A stretch of 64,000 nt of DNA from Acanthochlamys bracteata (taxonomy: Eukaryota; Streptophyta; Magnoliopsida; Pandanales; Velloziaceae): the NCBI GenBank assembly GCA_019914995.1, contig CM034128.1, positions 10,559,501 to 10,623,500 of the forward strand, given 5' to 3'. A program made the translations under genes and the position numbers. This document shows, in pieces, positions 12,051 through 25,089 of this stretch. Below the pieces are notes generated by a model, which did no database searches, had not been told where the DNA came from, and saw only the letters and a program-made list of their open reading frames with translations. Each line of letters starts with the position of its first letter. The stretch's first letter is position 1.

Positions 12051-12487
12051 CTTGAACCGTGCATGTAGCTTTGGATCCCTTTCTTTTTCCATTCAGAAAC
12101 ATGGTTGTGGTTTTTATAACGTAGCCAATTGTACAAAGTTGATATTGTATATGTTCACTGGATGGTTCTCTAGATTCGATTTCTTTCTGTTATATGACCA
12201 CATTTTTTTTTATTGAAAGAAAAGAATGGCATTTGAGAAGCTTATAGAGCATCATGATGAACTTGCTTTCTTTCGTTCAAATTACATCTTTGCTATCATA
12301 CCACGGCAATATTCAGGCACATAACATGAAAGCAAAAACCAGTCAGCAAGTTGAAGTGGTATGGCCAGCTGACTGAAGGAGTCCCGATTAAATTAAGCTA
12401 CAGGTGATAAGGTAGGTTTTCCAGCTACAAAAAGAATGATTTCTAATCTCACAGAGCCAAAAAAAATTGGTCATCTCCATGTAAACG

Positions 12488-15078
12488 TCATCCCAACTCT
12501 AAGTAGTATAAAATTTGAGCCGACAGGATGTCAACCCATGTATCAGGTAAGCCAGGTAGGCACCAATGCAAGCAATCCTGGCCCCAGATTGCCACAGCAT
12601 CTTTTTTTCCTAACCAAATAGCAGGGTGCGCATCGGCCCTGAACTCACTTAAATGCGTCAAGTTCAACAACCGAATTTGTGTGCCTTGCACCGCTTGCTG
12701 GATCAGAGAATTCACTTGTCTAGCTTCCTTGTTCACCCCATTTTTTACAGGATCAAACCATGAATCAAGCTGTTCAGAGCACCAGTTAGCTTCAAATTTT
12801 TGAACTTTCAGATTTCTAAATTGTCTACATGTGTGGAAAATACAAGAAAAAATATGCTACCTCTTCTTCCCTAAGAGGCTCAGTAGAAAGGCAACTGCCA
12901 TTCTGGTTCCATTCTCCACCATAAAAATGCCTTGGAGACTGGGTACGCCAAAATTTGAGGGTTTTCTTTGGAACTTCCCTTTCTATATATGATACCATGC
13001 TGTCTAGAACCATTTGCAGTCCTTCTAAGATGCTGAGTGGAGGAAGTATAGGTTTCCCATCCCTGTAGAAAATAAGAGGTGTCTCATTTGAAAATTTATC
13101 AAAGCCCCACCTGCATCAGTGAATGTAGAAAAGAGCTTACTAGTTGAATCTATAATTTAAATCACATAGATGATATTGAATACACTGGTAGTCACTCCAT
13201 GCAGGATATTTTGAGATATCTAGAAATTAGATGAAGATAACGTCCCAAAAAGCACGTCCTTCCTTGCATAAAGAGATATGAGTAGATGTCCCTTCACACA
13301 ATATGCAGTGAGACTGAATTGGAATGTGGAACACTGTCTATGCTCATATGTTGCAAGGTCATATATTGCATAAATGCTAAAGAGCAGACCTATAATTTGC
13401 CAATGTTGTGTGTATGAACAGCTTTCTATAGCAACTTGCTTTTGTGAATAAAATGACTGCATAATCTCTACATAACTGCTGCAGTCAGAGTATGCAAGTT
13501 TCAAATTTAAAGAAGTCCATCAGGAATTAAAACAAAAATCTACAATTTGCTCATCCCTTAGGAAAGTATTGTGTAACAAAGTTCAAATTAACAGTTGCAG
13601 TAAAAGGAAGAGAGTTCTATACCAGTGTCCAGTATTGAATATTAGAATGTCATAGAATTTTGTGACATTGACCCATTCATCTGCTGGAATATCAACATCC
13701 ACTTTACAAAACTTTTTCAGTCCATTTTTCTCTGTGAGAGGTGCATTCTCCGCTGGCTGCCACCTTTAATTATTAGTAGTGAGCATGTGAGCGTAAGAAA
13801 CAATATACACATACTGCAGCTAAAAATAAAATCCAATCATTCTGCCAAAATACAAAGGAAATTACACAAAATGGGTGCCGTTGGGGGTACAAATCCATGA
13901 GGGCAACAAATTCAATTACCAACAAGCTACGCAATGACATAGATCTCTCAAAAGAAAACAGAACTATGGAAAAATGGGTTAACCTTTTCAATGAGTGAAG
14001 ACAAAAAGGCATACTATTGCCACTACTAACAAATGCCGACATTAGCCATATGCTATAGAGCTCTTTTTGAGAAATCTGATATATATCTAGCAGCCTCTGC
14101 AATTGGTTCTTGCCATCACCAATAACTCAAGGAATTTTTTTGGCATTACTTCGAAAATATCAAAATTTCAAGGTATTGCAATTTGCAACTTACATGCAAA
14201 ATCATACATTTCCACACCAAGTGAATTTGTTTGTGTATCTAGCCTGGACAATCAAACCAAACCAGCAAATTTCTCCAGGAAGGTATATCCTATAGGTTTG
14301 ATACTACTTATTTCACTTCAAACACCAACCAAAAATCTGAAATGGGCAATCACAAAACTCAGCACAATTTCAGAGCTAATCATATCTAAGCCAGTAATAT
14401 CTGCTTTAAAATTGAAATTATCACTTGCAATGCAAACACAGTACTTCTAACGTTCAATCAGAACATGTACTCATTCATATTTACTCCAAAAAATTTCGAA
14501 AAAAGTAAAACTTACTCGTTCTTGGCAAGCAACACTGCTCTGTGATAACCCACAGTAACATTGTATTTGGGAAAAAACCCTCCTCTCCATGCTCTTTTTC
14601 TCTTCCATTTCCTCGCTCCTTCATCACCAGCCCTCAACGAACACAGAAACGCAACGACGAAATTCTCGTTCAACGAATCACCTATGAACCCAATTCTCAT
14701 TCCTTCAACTGCTTTCAAAAAGCTTACCGGATCAATTCGCGGCACCCCGCCGGCGGCGATGGGACACCCGCGCGGGACCCACTCCCATGAATTGATCTCG
14801 GCCATGTTCTCCCGTCCGTTACCGAAACAGTTCCACGCGTTGCGATGGAAAGGACACGTGGCATCGTACAACGGTCGCCGGCGGCTATGGTTGTAGACCC
14901 ACCGACCATCTGTGGGGTCCGCACAAGCGAGAGATTGCGGGTTAACGGGTTTGTAAAACTGGTTAACAGGTTTGAGAGTTGAATTGGTGTTAGAGAGAAG
15001 GGAAATAGTTGAGTAGAGAAGAAGAAGAAGAACCAGCAAAATTAGCGAAAGCAGCAGTGCGTAGTTGCTGAGAGCCAT
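12488..15078 (-). CDS. TBL13: Trichome birefringence-like protein (TBL13 type), putative polysaccharide O-acetyltransferase
   Basis: Four exons on the minus strand, 15078-14516, 13763-13623, 13110-12861 and 12769-12488, join to 411 residues. Residues ~7-29 form a signal anchor, placing the enzyme in the Golgi lumen. A Cys-rich PMR5N domain follows (CADPTDGRWVYN, GRENMAEINSWEWVPRGC). The DUF231 part has the GDS motif at residues 133-135 (GFIGDSLNEN) and the DxxH motif at 383-386 (DCLHWCLPG), the catalytic signature of TBL acetyltransferases. The C-terminal exon (FDPVKNGVNKEAR, EFRADAHPAIWLGKKDAV) resembles Arabidopsis TBL13. TBL proteins as a family acetylate xylan, mannan or pectin; the substrate of this subgroup is not shown by the sequence. 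No lesions are seen. Confidence 0.92.
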
Positions 15079-15087
15079 CGCCGGCGG

Positions 15088-15465
15088 ATCTCATCGGAGA
15101 GAGTTAAATAATATGAAAATGAAGGACATATGCAAAATTAATATTTCATACGACCTTGTTTGAAAATATTAATTAGGCTTTTGTAAATATTTCGGGCTGC
15201 TGGCCCATTAATGTTGTCTCGCCGCGCGCATTATTAGCGAAAATTTGCATTATTAAAATTTAACCAACTCACCCGCACCGCCGCACGCCGATGCGAAATC
15301 TCATCGGAGAGTTAAATAATATGAAAATAAAAGATTATCCGCAAAATCAACATATCATGCGACCTTATTTTGCAAAATATAATTGAGCTTTCGTAAACGA
15401 TAATATTGTCCTGCGCTTGCGTGTTATAGCAAAATCTTTGCATCATATTGGTCAAATTTTAACGA
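15088..15465 (+). repeat. Direct duplication of ~170 bp in the TBL13 5' region
   Basis: Two diverged copies, about 15088-15265 and 15297-15465. Both start with a TCTCATCGGAGAG core followed by GTTAAATAATATGAAAAT, then ATACGACCTT/ATGCGACCTT, and end with similar AAATTTGCATTAT/AAATCTTTGCATCAT segments. The first copy begins about 10 bp from the TBL13 start codon, so the probable leader or promoter of that gene exists twice. Confidence 0.75.
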
Positions 15466-15476
15466 TGTGAAAATTC

Positions 15477-16722
15477 CGCACCAACTGAAGCTTTCGAAAT
15501 TCAAAATCGGAAAACTGAGAACTGGAGAAAGTTGAAATATAGTGAGATCTAGTGAAAGGAAATCGAGAGAGTTGCGGGTGGCTATTTAATTTATATAGAA
15601 GAGAGTTGGAACGAAAAAAACACAGGAGGGAGTTTGAAATTCTTTTTTTCAAGATTTTGGTGCTTTCGAATAAATGTTGGCCGTGAATATCCATGGTTGG
15701 TATCGGGGTTTGTTGCTACTGATGGATCGATGACGTCGGAATAAATGACGGAGGGTTTCCTATCCAGCGAAACCGCTTTCAGCGTATATGCGGACACGTG
15801 TCAAGCAACGATGGTTTTTAAGGACCCTTTGATGGGTTTGTTTGGGCTGAACATGCCCGTTAATTTTCCGATTGAAACAGGTCGGACTCGGATTGGAATA
15901 ATCGACTATCTCTACCCGAACCGCTTAATTCCTGTTTCTTGTGGAGAGTTTCGAGATTTCTGTGCTTTAACAGTTGTTGTGGGGTTCATTCGATTCTGTT
16001 CTTCCTCTATTCCTGTTATCTTCCGGAAACGATCTCGCAGATTCTTCGCGGTCGCATATCACCATTGTGTGTGATTCATCGTTGATTGCAGATTAGTTTT
16101 AAGTTTCTGTGAGTTTCTAGAATTTGTTTGGGTTTTTCAGAACTAAATTGGTCCAGATTTGAGCTTTGTCGAGTTTGTCTTGATCAGTAGAGGTTGGAAT
16201 TATTTTTGTCTTAATCGGTACTCTAAATTTGAATGTTGTAATCATTTTATTGCGAATAGTTTGTGAATTACCACCTGGTTTTAAATTTTTTCCTATTTTT
16301 GAATAAGCTATCTGCTAGTTGTGGTTACTTGCTTTGAAAATTTGTTTTTGTGCCTCTTGTTATTGTTTTTTGTTTTGATTGCGCATGAAAAAGTGATGGA
16401 ATTTGGCTTTTTATTAAAAAATAAGCAAAACTTCCGGCTTTTATCGAGATCTTTGTAGGAAAGATGATTTGATAATGTGCAAGGAGATCTCATCGAAGAT
16501 GGAAACTTCAACAGTTTATCTTGCAATGTAGCTATCTCCTCAAGCAAGGGTTATACTGGATTTCTTTCTAAGGGCTGCAGATGTTTCTCAGAATTTGTTA
16601 TTTTTAGTAAAGTCTAAATTGGGATCTGTTTTTTAATAGTATGTTTCTTCTTTTTATTGGTATTACTTGTGGTGCCCAATAATAAGTGGTGTGTTTGTTG
16701 GATCTGGCACCCAAAAGTTTTT
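15477..16722. promoter_or_regulatory. Copy A of the duplicated H4-type promoter and leader, in front of ALIS
   Basis: About 1.24 kb closely matching 21108-22337 almost base by base. It keeps the CGAAACCGCTTTCAGCG block, an ACACGTGT G-box, a TGACGTC element, and a leader-intron donor TCT|GTGAGT at 16109. There is no H4 gene on its minus-strand side; the match stops just short of where the H4 start codon would be. The E2F-like TTTGGCGC of copy B is TTTGGTGC here (spanning 15657-15664). On the plus strand a leader intron 16109-16833 would splice to the exon holding the ALIS start codon. Confidence 0.85.
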
Positions 16723-16839
16723 AATAGTATGATTCTTTTTTACTTTTTAATTTTTTTATTTGATAGAAAGTTTCCAATTCTGGCGATCTCTGTTGTTTTT
16801 GTTGTTCATGATATTGAAATTTGTTGTTGATAGAGAGCA

Positions 16840-19800
16840 ATGGAAGCTTCGACATCAGATAATGATGGAGGTCCACAGCAGCTCAGGAAGAACTCGAAGA
16901 GACCTAAATGCACGTTTTGTTTTCATTTACTTTTGAATCCTTTTTACTCAAAATGTTTTTCTCTGGCGAACATTTGTTGAAAGAATTTGGAGGAATTTCA
17001 ATTTGAAGCACTCGTGCAATTTCATGTTTACGCAATGCGATTGTTTCCTTAAGTATATGTTTTGCTTCTGTATTTGTCGAGTTTTAGAAATACATGCAAT
17101 TGCACTTGACATTTGTTTATGTTTATGTCTTAGAATTGGTTACCAATGATAGCTTTACAATATTCCAGAAGTTTTAAATTGCTTATTTAATTGTTAGATG
17201 AACTATAGGCACCAATTTTACTTGCGGGTGGGATCTTGTGGTTCGGATAGTTATGATTTTATTATTGTTTGTTTTTTCAATTGTTAATTGCGTCGTGAAT
17301 ATCAAAATTTGGTTCTGGTGCAAATAAATATGTGTCAAATGGTATGGGAACAGCGAAGCTATTACTGCCGTCCTCTCTTTCTTAGAATGATCTCTGTTAA
17401 GACTAAAGGCGTTTGAGAGCTAGTTGCGGGTTACTAACACATAAGACTTCCTCTGGACTAACATAATACTTTTGGGCAGAAAAAAGTAACGGTTGCTCTT
17501 AGAAGCTGCATCGTGCCGATCATGATATATAACACTGGTGTCAATCTGTGTGTAGCCAGATTATAAGGTTTCTGGTGTAGGTATCTATAACACAGTGCTC
17601 CTTTTCTGATATCTGCTTTGTGTATTTTTGTTTGCAGACTCTAGGTTTACACAGCAAGAGATGCCAGCATGCAAGCCTATACTAACTCCAGCTTGGGCAA
17701 GTTTCAACTTGGTTATGATACCCCCTTAGCATTTTCAACTCCCTGGATTTATTTGTGTCTTTTCTCTCCAGATTATCTCATCTTTTGCAGTTATTGCTGT
17801 TGTCTTTATTCCAATTGGACTTGCTTCACTGTCGGCATCAGATCAAGTAATTACTTTTTCTCTCCTTAGTATTAAGTTGCATTCAGTCTTTTGTATATTC
17901 CTGTTGAGCATTACTTCTGTGCGGATGTAGGTAGTTGAACTTGTGGACCGATATGATGCAGATTGCATTCCAGAGGCAGCACGCGGAGACAAAGTTGCAT
18001 ATATCAGAAATGCTGACAAAAAGAAATCCTGCATCAGAAGTTTGACGGTAAGCATTTTCATTTTTTTGTTTTGTTTATTTTTTGTTTTGTTTTCCTTTTG
18101 AATTTTATTCAATTGACGAAGGCCTTTTTCCTTTGCTAGCAAATGCTTAAAGTCATACTTATTGTTTTTTTTCATTTTGCTATTTTATAATTTTAAAACT
18201 AACACTTGAGCTTAAATTCTACAGGTTCCAAAACTTATGAAAAGTCCTGTGTATGTGTACTACCAACTTGACAACTTCTATCAAAATCATCGCAGGTATG
18301 AGAAGCATAACATCTATCCACAATGTAGTTGTCATTGTAGGAAGTGTGTCTCTCTGATTTCAGCAAGAAAGGGCAATGCCTTTACTAAAAGGATGTAGAG
18401 GGACTATTCAAAGCAAAAGAAGAGAAGTTGGATATGAAACAGCTCTTTCTAGTGAAAATATACTATGATAATCAAAGTGAAATATTTGGCTAATATGGTA
18501 TTCCAGTAAATCATTGACGATTGGAGTATGCTTTCCCCCAGTTATACTCCCATTACCAAACCTTGCCTTTATTTTAGTTCATTGATTTAATAACTCTCTT
18601 TTCTAATTTTTATATGCTGCGGATCAGGAAGAGTTGCCTATCCTAATACCTTTGTTGATTCTGTTTCCTCAGGAGTTTCTTATAGGAGTCCATTGGTTGT
18701 TCTTAGAAGATGTTTATCTATCTTATAATATCTGCCACTTAAAGTAAAATTATCATGAGATTTCCTACATGGAATTTGTTGAATAGTTGGCTTAGTTCTT
18801 CTGATTTTAGTTCTATAAAAAAAAGTTTGACTACTAAAGTACTGCAGGTTTATGCAAACACAGTAATAGTCATAATCCTTTTGAGTATCCATGATTTAAC
18901 CAGAAGCTGTAGACCTGTAGGTTACAACTTACATTAATTGCAGTTGCTATTTGCTCTTGAAGTATTGAAACAAGCCTCTGAAAGGTGGACTGTGCATGTT
19001 CTCTCTTCTATCTTGCATAGTGTTCAAAGTTCTCGTAAGACTAATGCTGAAACATCTGATTAGGTATGTCAAGAGTCGAAGCGACAAACAGTTGAGGAGC
19101 AAGCGATGGGAAGGTGAAACAAAGACTTGTGATCCAGAAGGCAGAACTGGAGATAACTCTGTCATTATCCCTTGTGGCCTAATTGCTTGGAGTTTGTTCA
19201 ATGATACATACGAATTTTCCTTGGATAGTAAGAGTTTAGAAGTGAGCAAGAAAGATATAGCTTGGAAGAGTGACCAGGATCACAAATTTGGTAAAGATGT
19301 ATATCCTAAGAACTTTCAGACTGGAGGTCTAATCGGAGGAGCCAAACTTAATACCAGTATACCTGTAAGAGTCTCTTGCTTTGGTGATTCTTAGTTTTCT
19401 GTAGATTTTTCGCTTTAATTTGTCCTCCTGTGGAATAGGTTCTTTTGCTCAACTTTTTCCAACTTATCATCATTTATTATTTCTTAGCTAAGCGAACAAG
19501 TGGATCTTATTGTATGGATGCGAACAGCTGCACTGCCAACTTTCCGAAAGCTATATGGAAAGATTGAGGTGGACCTGCAGCAGAACGAGAAGATAACTGT
19601 TGAAATAGAGAACAATTACAACACTTACATTTTTGATGGAAAGAAGGCATTGGTTCTTTCAACTACAACATGGATAGGTGGCAAAAATGACTTCCTAGGC
19701 ATTGCGTACCTAACAGTGGGTGGTCTATGCCTCTGCCTGGCCATGGGTTTCATAATTCTGTACGTGTTCAAACCAAGGTATGTTCTGACTTCAGTCCAAA

Positions 19801-20036
19801 TGGAACTTCTTACAAACCCTGTTTTATTAACATCATATTGCACCTTTAGTGCTAGATCTATCAAAGGATGTTGTCAATTTTATCTTCAGAGTGGTTGTTT
19901 TTGAGAACCAAGTATAACCATATCAAACAATTTCAGCAGTACAATTCTGCTAATGCCGTGGTTTTTTGGCTGCAGGACTCTTGGAGATCCATCATACTTG
20001 TCCTGGAATAGATATCCAACTGGGAATTCAACTTAG
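16840..20036 (+). CDS. ALIS: ALA-interacting subunit (ALIS; CDC50/LEM3 family), flippase beta subunit
   Basis: Eight exons: 16840-16909, 17638-17696, 17772-17846, 17931-18047, 18225-18295, 19064-19364, 19488-19777 and 19976-20036; 347 residues. ALIS proteins pair with P4-ATPase ALA lipid flippases and are needed for their exit from the ER and for activity. Seen: SRFTQQEMPACKPILTP, a first membrane span ~44-62, a luminal loop with VYYQLDNFYQNHRRYVKSR, CGLIAWSLFNDTY and WMRTAALPTFRKLYGKI, a second span ~300-322, and tail LGDPSYLSWNR. These match plant ALIS1/3/5. Two introns lack GT donors: intron 1 must use AAAT|GCACGT and intron 2 TGG|GCAAGT, both giving the conserved junctions. If the first is not spliced the N-terminus would be lost. 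Confidence 0.95.
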
Positions 20037-20786
20037 TGCATGCTTCCGCAAACCCCACCAAACAACTGTTGGTCTGTTCTCAAAGCTACCGGGCCATCTG
20101 CGAACTTTATCAACGATGTATATAATAGGCTTCTTTCCTACTACAAACAAATTACTGCCATTTTTTCTTACTGTTTTTTGGCCAATCGTGGACAACATAC
20201 AGTAAAAGATGAAGTTTGGCTCAAAGATGAACTGAAATTTAATACTTCTTCTATAGTTCAATTTTCAAACTTCAACATTTTACATCGACTGAAATCCAGT
20301 TGAAAGTGAAACAGACTATGATGTCTTATTATTTTGGTCACATCATATATCACATTCTCATTGTAGCATGAAGCGTTCCTGCAATCTATGAGAAACTTTA
20401 CAAACTCGAACACTTCAACTTTTGCACATCAATATTATGGCATATAAAATTTTCAACGCTCTCAAATTTCCATAAGAAGCTCTAAACGATTACTTATCAA
20501 CTCATTCCAAATCCAAAATCAATTAATCTAATGATTGAGATGATAGCAAAATTCAATTAACAGCAACATGAATCACACAAAAAGCACAAATTTTAATAGA
20601 AAAAACTCTATTTTATAACAGAAATCATAGAGATTTATCTTATATTACCACCATGACCTAATAACAATACTATTAATCTACTTAGATTTACAACCAGAAA
20701 TCCAAGACACCCAACCCAGCTTCCAATCTCAGACCATAGCAAGCCCCATCCCCCTCAAAATCCCAAAGCCCTAAATTCAACAACCC
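20037..20786. other. Convergent 3' region between ALIS and histone H4
   Basis: Presumed 3' UTRs of ALIS (+) and H4 (-) with AT-rich DNA between. No gene or RNA recognised. Confidence 0.5.
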
Positions 20787-21104
<318 letters not shown>

Positions 21105-21107
21105 TCA

Positions 21108-22337
21108 ACTGAAGCTTCCGAAATTTAAAATCGAAAAACTGAAACCTGGAGAAAGCTGAAATATACTGAGATCAAGTGAGAGGAAATCAGAGAGAGCGCG
21201 GTGGTATTTTATAGAGAAGAGAGTTTGAACGAAAAAACACAGGAGGGAGTAAAACTTTTCTTTGCAAGATTTTGGCGCTTTCGAATTGCAATCATGGCCG
21301 TCGATTGAATATATCAATGGTTGGTATTGGGGTTTGTTGCTACAGATGGATCAATGACGTAGGACTAAATGGGCGGGGTTGTTTCCTATCCATCGAAACC
21401 GCTTTCAGCGTATTACATACGCACACGTGTTAAGCAATTCATGGGCTTTGAAGGACTCGTTTATGGGCTGTATGTGGCCCGTTAGAGTTTTCGGTTTGAA
21501 ACGGATCGGATTGGGATAACCGACTAAATCTATATCCGAACTGCTTAATTCCGGTTTCGTGTGGAGAGTTTCGAGATTTCTGTGCTTTAAAACAGTTGTT
21601 GTGGGATTGATTCGATTCTGTTCTTTTCTTTTTCTTCTCTCTTCCGGAAGCAACCTTGCAGATTCTTCGCGGTCGCCTATCGCTGCGTGCGATTCATCGT
21701 TGATCGCAGATTATTCTTCAGTTTCTGTGAGTTTCTAGAATTTGTTTGGGTTTTTGCAGAACTAAATTGGTCCAGATTTGAGCTTCGTAGAGTTTGTCTT
21801 GATCAGTAGAGGTGTGAATATTTATCTTTTAATCGGTACTCTAAATTTGAATACTGTAATCATTTATTAGGAATAGTTTGTGAATTAGAACCTGGTTATT
21901 AAATTTTTTCCTCTTTTTAAATAAGCTATCTGCTAGTTGTAGTTACTTGCTTTTAAAATTTGTTTTTGTGCCTCTTGTTATTGTTTCTTCGTTTCGATTG
22001 CGCATGAAAAAGTGATGGAATTGGCTTTTTATAAAAAAAATTAGCAAAAGATCCGGTTATCAAGATCTTTGTAGGAAAGATGATTTTGACAATGTGCAAA
22101 GAGATCTCATCCAGATGGCAACTTCAACAGTTATCTTGCGAAGTAGCTATCTTCTCAAGCAAGGTTTAGGCTGGATTATTACTAAGGGATGCAGATGTTT
22201 CTCAAAATTTGTTATTTTTGGTGAAGTGTAAATTGGGATCTGTTTGCTAATAGTATGTTTCTTCTTTTTATTGGTAGTACTTGTGGTGCCCAATAATAAG
22301 TGGTGTGTTTGTTGGATCTGGCACCCAAAGTTTCTAG
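21108..22337. promoter_or_regulatory. Copy B of the duplicated block: divergent H4/UFD1 promoter and UFD1 leader
   Basis: On the minus strand a TATAAAAT box lies at 21214-21207, about 110 bp from the H4 start codon. Upstream is TTTGGCGC (21271-21278), a match to the E2F site typical of S-phase genes. Further on are CGAAACCGCTTTCAGCG, a TGACGT core and an ACACGTGT G-box. On the plus strand the leader-intron donor TCT|GTGAGT lies at 21727. An acceptor at 22446 would join it to a short exon, 22447-22485, that ends with an ATG directly before a GTACGC donor. Confidence 0.8.
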
Positions 22338-22482
22338 TCCTGTTATCTAATAATAAAAAGTTAATCTTCTTTTTCTATTAATATGTTATTTGTTCATGTG
22401 TTGCTTTATTGGTCATGCAACTTTGTTGATATTGTCTTTTTGGTAGGTTCTCTGAGGAGTAAGTCCCATCTACTAGATAAGC

Positions 22483-25089
22483 ATGGTACGCTCCAGCCTT
22501 CTGATTTGATAGAAGTCATTGCCTTGATTGAAAAATTCACATGTAATTTTAAAAAGTTTATGCAATTTATTATTTAGCTTGTGGCATATGTACTTTCTTT
22601 GTTTTATATGTATTGTTAACTTCCCTAGTCTAATTCTTCATTCAATAATATATATATGCACGACATTAGCGTACTTTGTATTTTCTAAATTGTGCAAGAT
22701 AGCTGGTTATACAGTGAATTGGCAACATGACATAGTTAATTCAGTTTTTAATGTTGTTTAGTTCTATTGCTGCTGGTGTTAAGGGTATGACCTGTCTGCT
22801 CTTATCAAGTTTTTCCTCCTTCCTCCTGCTTTAATGTTGTTATACTTCACCAAGCAGTTATTTGACTTCACAAACATTGCTCACTTATTTCAAACACACA
22901 TGTTTCACTTAAAGAAACTCTGTTGGATTTGTTGCAGTTTTTCGGGGGTTATGATTATCATGGCACTTCCTTTGAGCAAACATACCGTTGCTATCCTGCA
23001 TCATTTATCGACAAGGTTTGTGAGTTTCCCCTGGGTTGAGCTTTCATAATCGATAAGATGTATTGAGTTCTGATAATTTCTTGTTTTCTGTTGCAGCCTC
23101 AGATTGAAAGCGGTGACAAAAGTATGCATCTTTGGCTCTTTTTATTACAAGTCTCTGAAGCCTCTAATAGTGTGTTGATCGTCTGACTTATGTTTAATGG
23201 TTTTTCAGTTATAATGCCACCATCAGCTCTTGATCGTCTTGGTAATGACTTTTTCCTACAACATTCTTGCATTCACTTAAATACATGCTTATAGGAATCT
23301 GTTGTATGATCTCTGTCTGTGTACATTAAACAACACTCTTTGTGGTGCAAACTTGGCTCCAACATGTTTTGCCATATGTCTTATACTGTCCTTGTGTGCA
23401 TTGCATACTGATTATCCACTTTTCCTCTGCAGCCTCTTTGCACATTGAGTATCCAATGTTGTTTGAGTTGCATAATGCTGCGGTTGAACGAGTTTCACAT
23501 TGTGGTGTTCTGGAGTTCATTGCAGAGGAAGGCATGATCTACATGCCATATTGGGTAAGCATCATCTGCAGTTCAATCTATATTCAAAACACTGTTGTTC
23601 TTGTGTTCCTTAACATCTTTCTATCTAATATTGCTAGATGATGCAAAATATGCTTTTGCAAGAAGGAGATATAGTACGTGTGAAGAATGCAACTCTCCCA
23701 AAGGGTACATATGTGAAGCTGCAACCTCACACAAAAGACTTTCTGGATATCTCTAACCCCAAAGCAATGTTAGTAACCAATGCTATTTAGTGTTTTTCTT
23801 GACAGTTTCTAGCTACATTAGTTTGGAAACTGCTTTATATTTTGTTGTGTACTTATAAATTTCTTGAAAAACATTGCAGTTTGGAAACTACTTTGAGGAA
23901 CTTCTCCTGTTTAACCACTGGCGACACGATATTGGTGGCCTACAACAATAAGAAATACTACATTGATATCGTTGAAACTAAGCCTTCTTCTGCAATAAGC
24001 ATCATTGAGACGGACTGTGAAGTTGACTTTGCTCCTCCATTAGACTACAAAGAACCTGAACGCCCGCAGCAAGCTCCTGTACCTGCAAACAAGTCAACTG
24101 CCCAAGGTTCTCCGAAATTCCTGCTTGCTTATTTCACTAGTTGTCTGTGCTTGAAAATGCATATGATTTTTTATTAACTGAGTCCTTGTGTCAGCTTCTC
24201 ACAAATTTTTCATATATGCTCCTTTTGTTTAATGCAAGTGGAAGGTGTTTCTTCTTGATCAGCATGCTTCTTTTTCTGAAAGCGTGGATTCTACCATGTG
24301 TTTTTCTGTAGCTATACTTACACCAAAAGTATTATTCTATTTGAAAACTGAATATTCGCTACATTATTCTTATCCTTTATTACTTCCCCTCGCATCCTAA
24401 TACGCGCCCAAATATACTTTAAACCCCCTGTAAACTCTAAATTGTTTTGATTGTCCTGGGTGAGCCAATTTTTATGGCTCCTACTGAAATTTAAATTCCA
24501 ACGTTTGTTAGGTGACTATGTTAGAAGTAGCAGTTTCCTTAGATCTTGTTATCACTTCTCTTCCTGAAATCCTTGTTAAACTTTTAGCGAGCAAGTTGCT
24601 CTCTGTACTGACCTTACTTTTTAAGCGTCCTATATTGATATTTTTAGTTCAAGAACCTGAAGATGAACCAACGTTCAGCCCTTTTACTGGTGCTGGTCGG
24701 CGGCTGGATGGAAGACCTTCTAACTGTCAAGCTCCCTTGGTCTCCTCACCTGTGAAGAATTCACAGGTACCAGCAAGCAGTGACCTGAAGCAATCTGCAC
24801 CATCAACTTCACAAGGCAATGCTTCCCGAAAAACTATGGGGAAGCTTGTCTTTGGTTCAAGTGCAAGTCATGCTGCCAAAGAACCCCAACAGGTGTGTAT
24901 TCTTTGTTGTGATTGTTGTTGAACTTTTGACGTATAGCATAGTTTTGCCGATACTTATAGTTGTGGGCTTTTCCTAACTCATGTTAAAAATTGCAGAAGG
25001 CTATAAAAGAATCACAATCTGATCAGCCAAAGAAAGAAGAGCCAAAGTTCCAAGCATTCACTGGGAAGAAATACTCGCTGAGAGGTTAA
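22483..25089 (+). CDS. UFD1: UFD1, ubiquitin-binding cofactor of CDC48
   Basis: Exons 22483-22485 (start codon only), 22938-23015, 23097-23121, 23209-23241, 23433-23554, 23638-23768, 23880-24106, 24648-24892 and 24997-25089; 318 residues. UFD1 with NPL4 delivers polyubiquitinated clients to the CDC48/p97 ATPase, notably in ER-associated degradation. The N-terminal double-psi barrel domain is complete: [68 protein letters not shown] and [20 protein letters not shown]. The tail has two copies of the FxPFTGxGRRLDG / [13 protein letters not shown] motif. The start exon is inferred: the first conserved exon begins with FFGGYDYHG, and the ATG at 22483 lies right against a good donor and gives the right phase. 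Confidence 0.93.

Noticed and set aside
14103..14450. 115-codon ORF in TBL13 intron 1
   Set aside because: It lies within an intron on the opposite strand, with intron-like composition and no domain.
14542..14896. Long plus-strand ORFs over the first TBL13 exon
   Set aside because: They are antisense shadows of a GC-richer conserved exon with PMR5N and GDS motifs on the minus strand.
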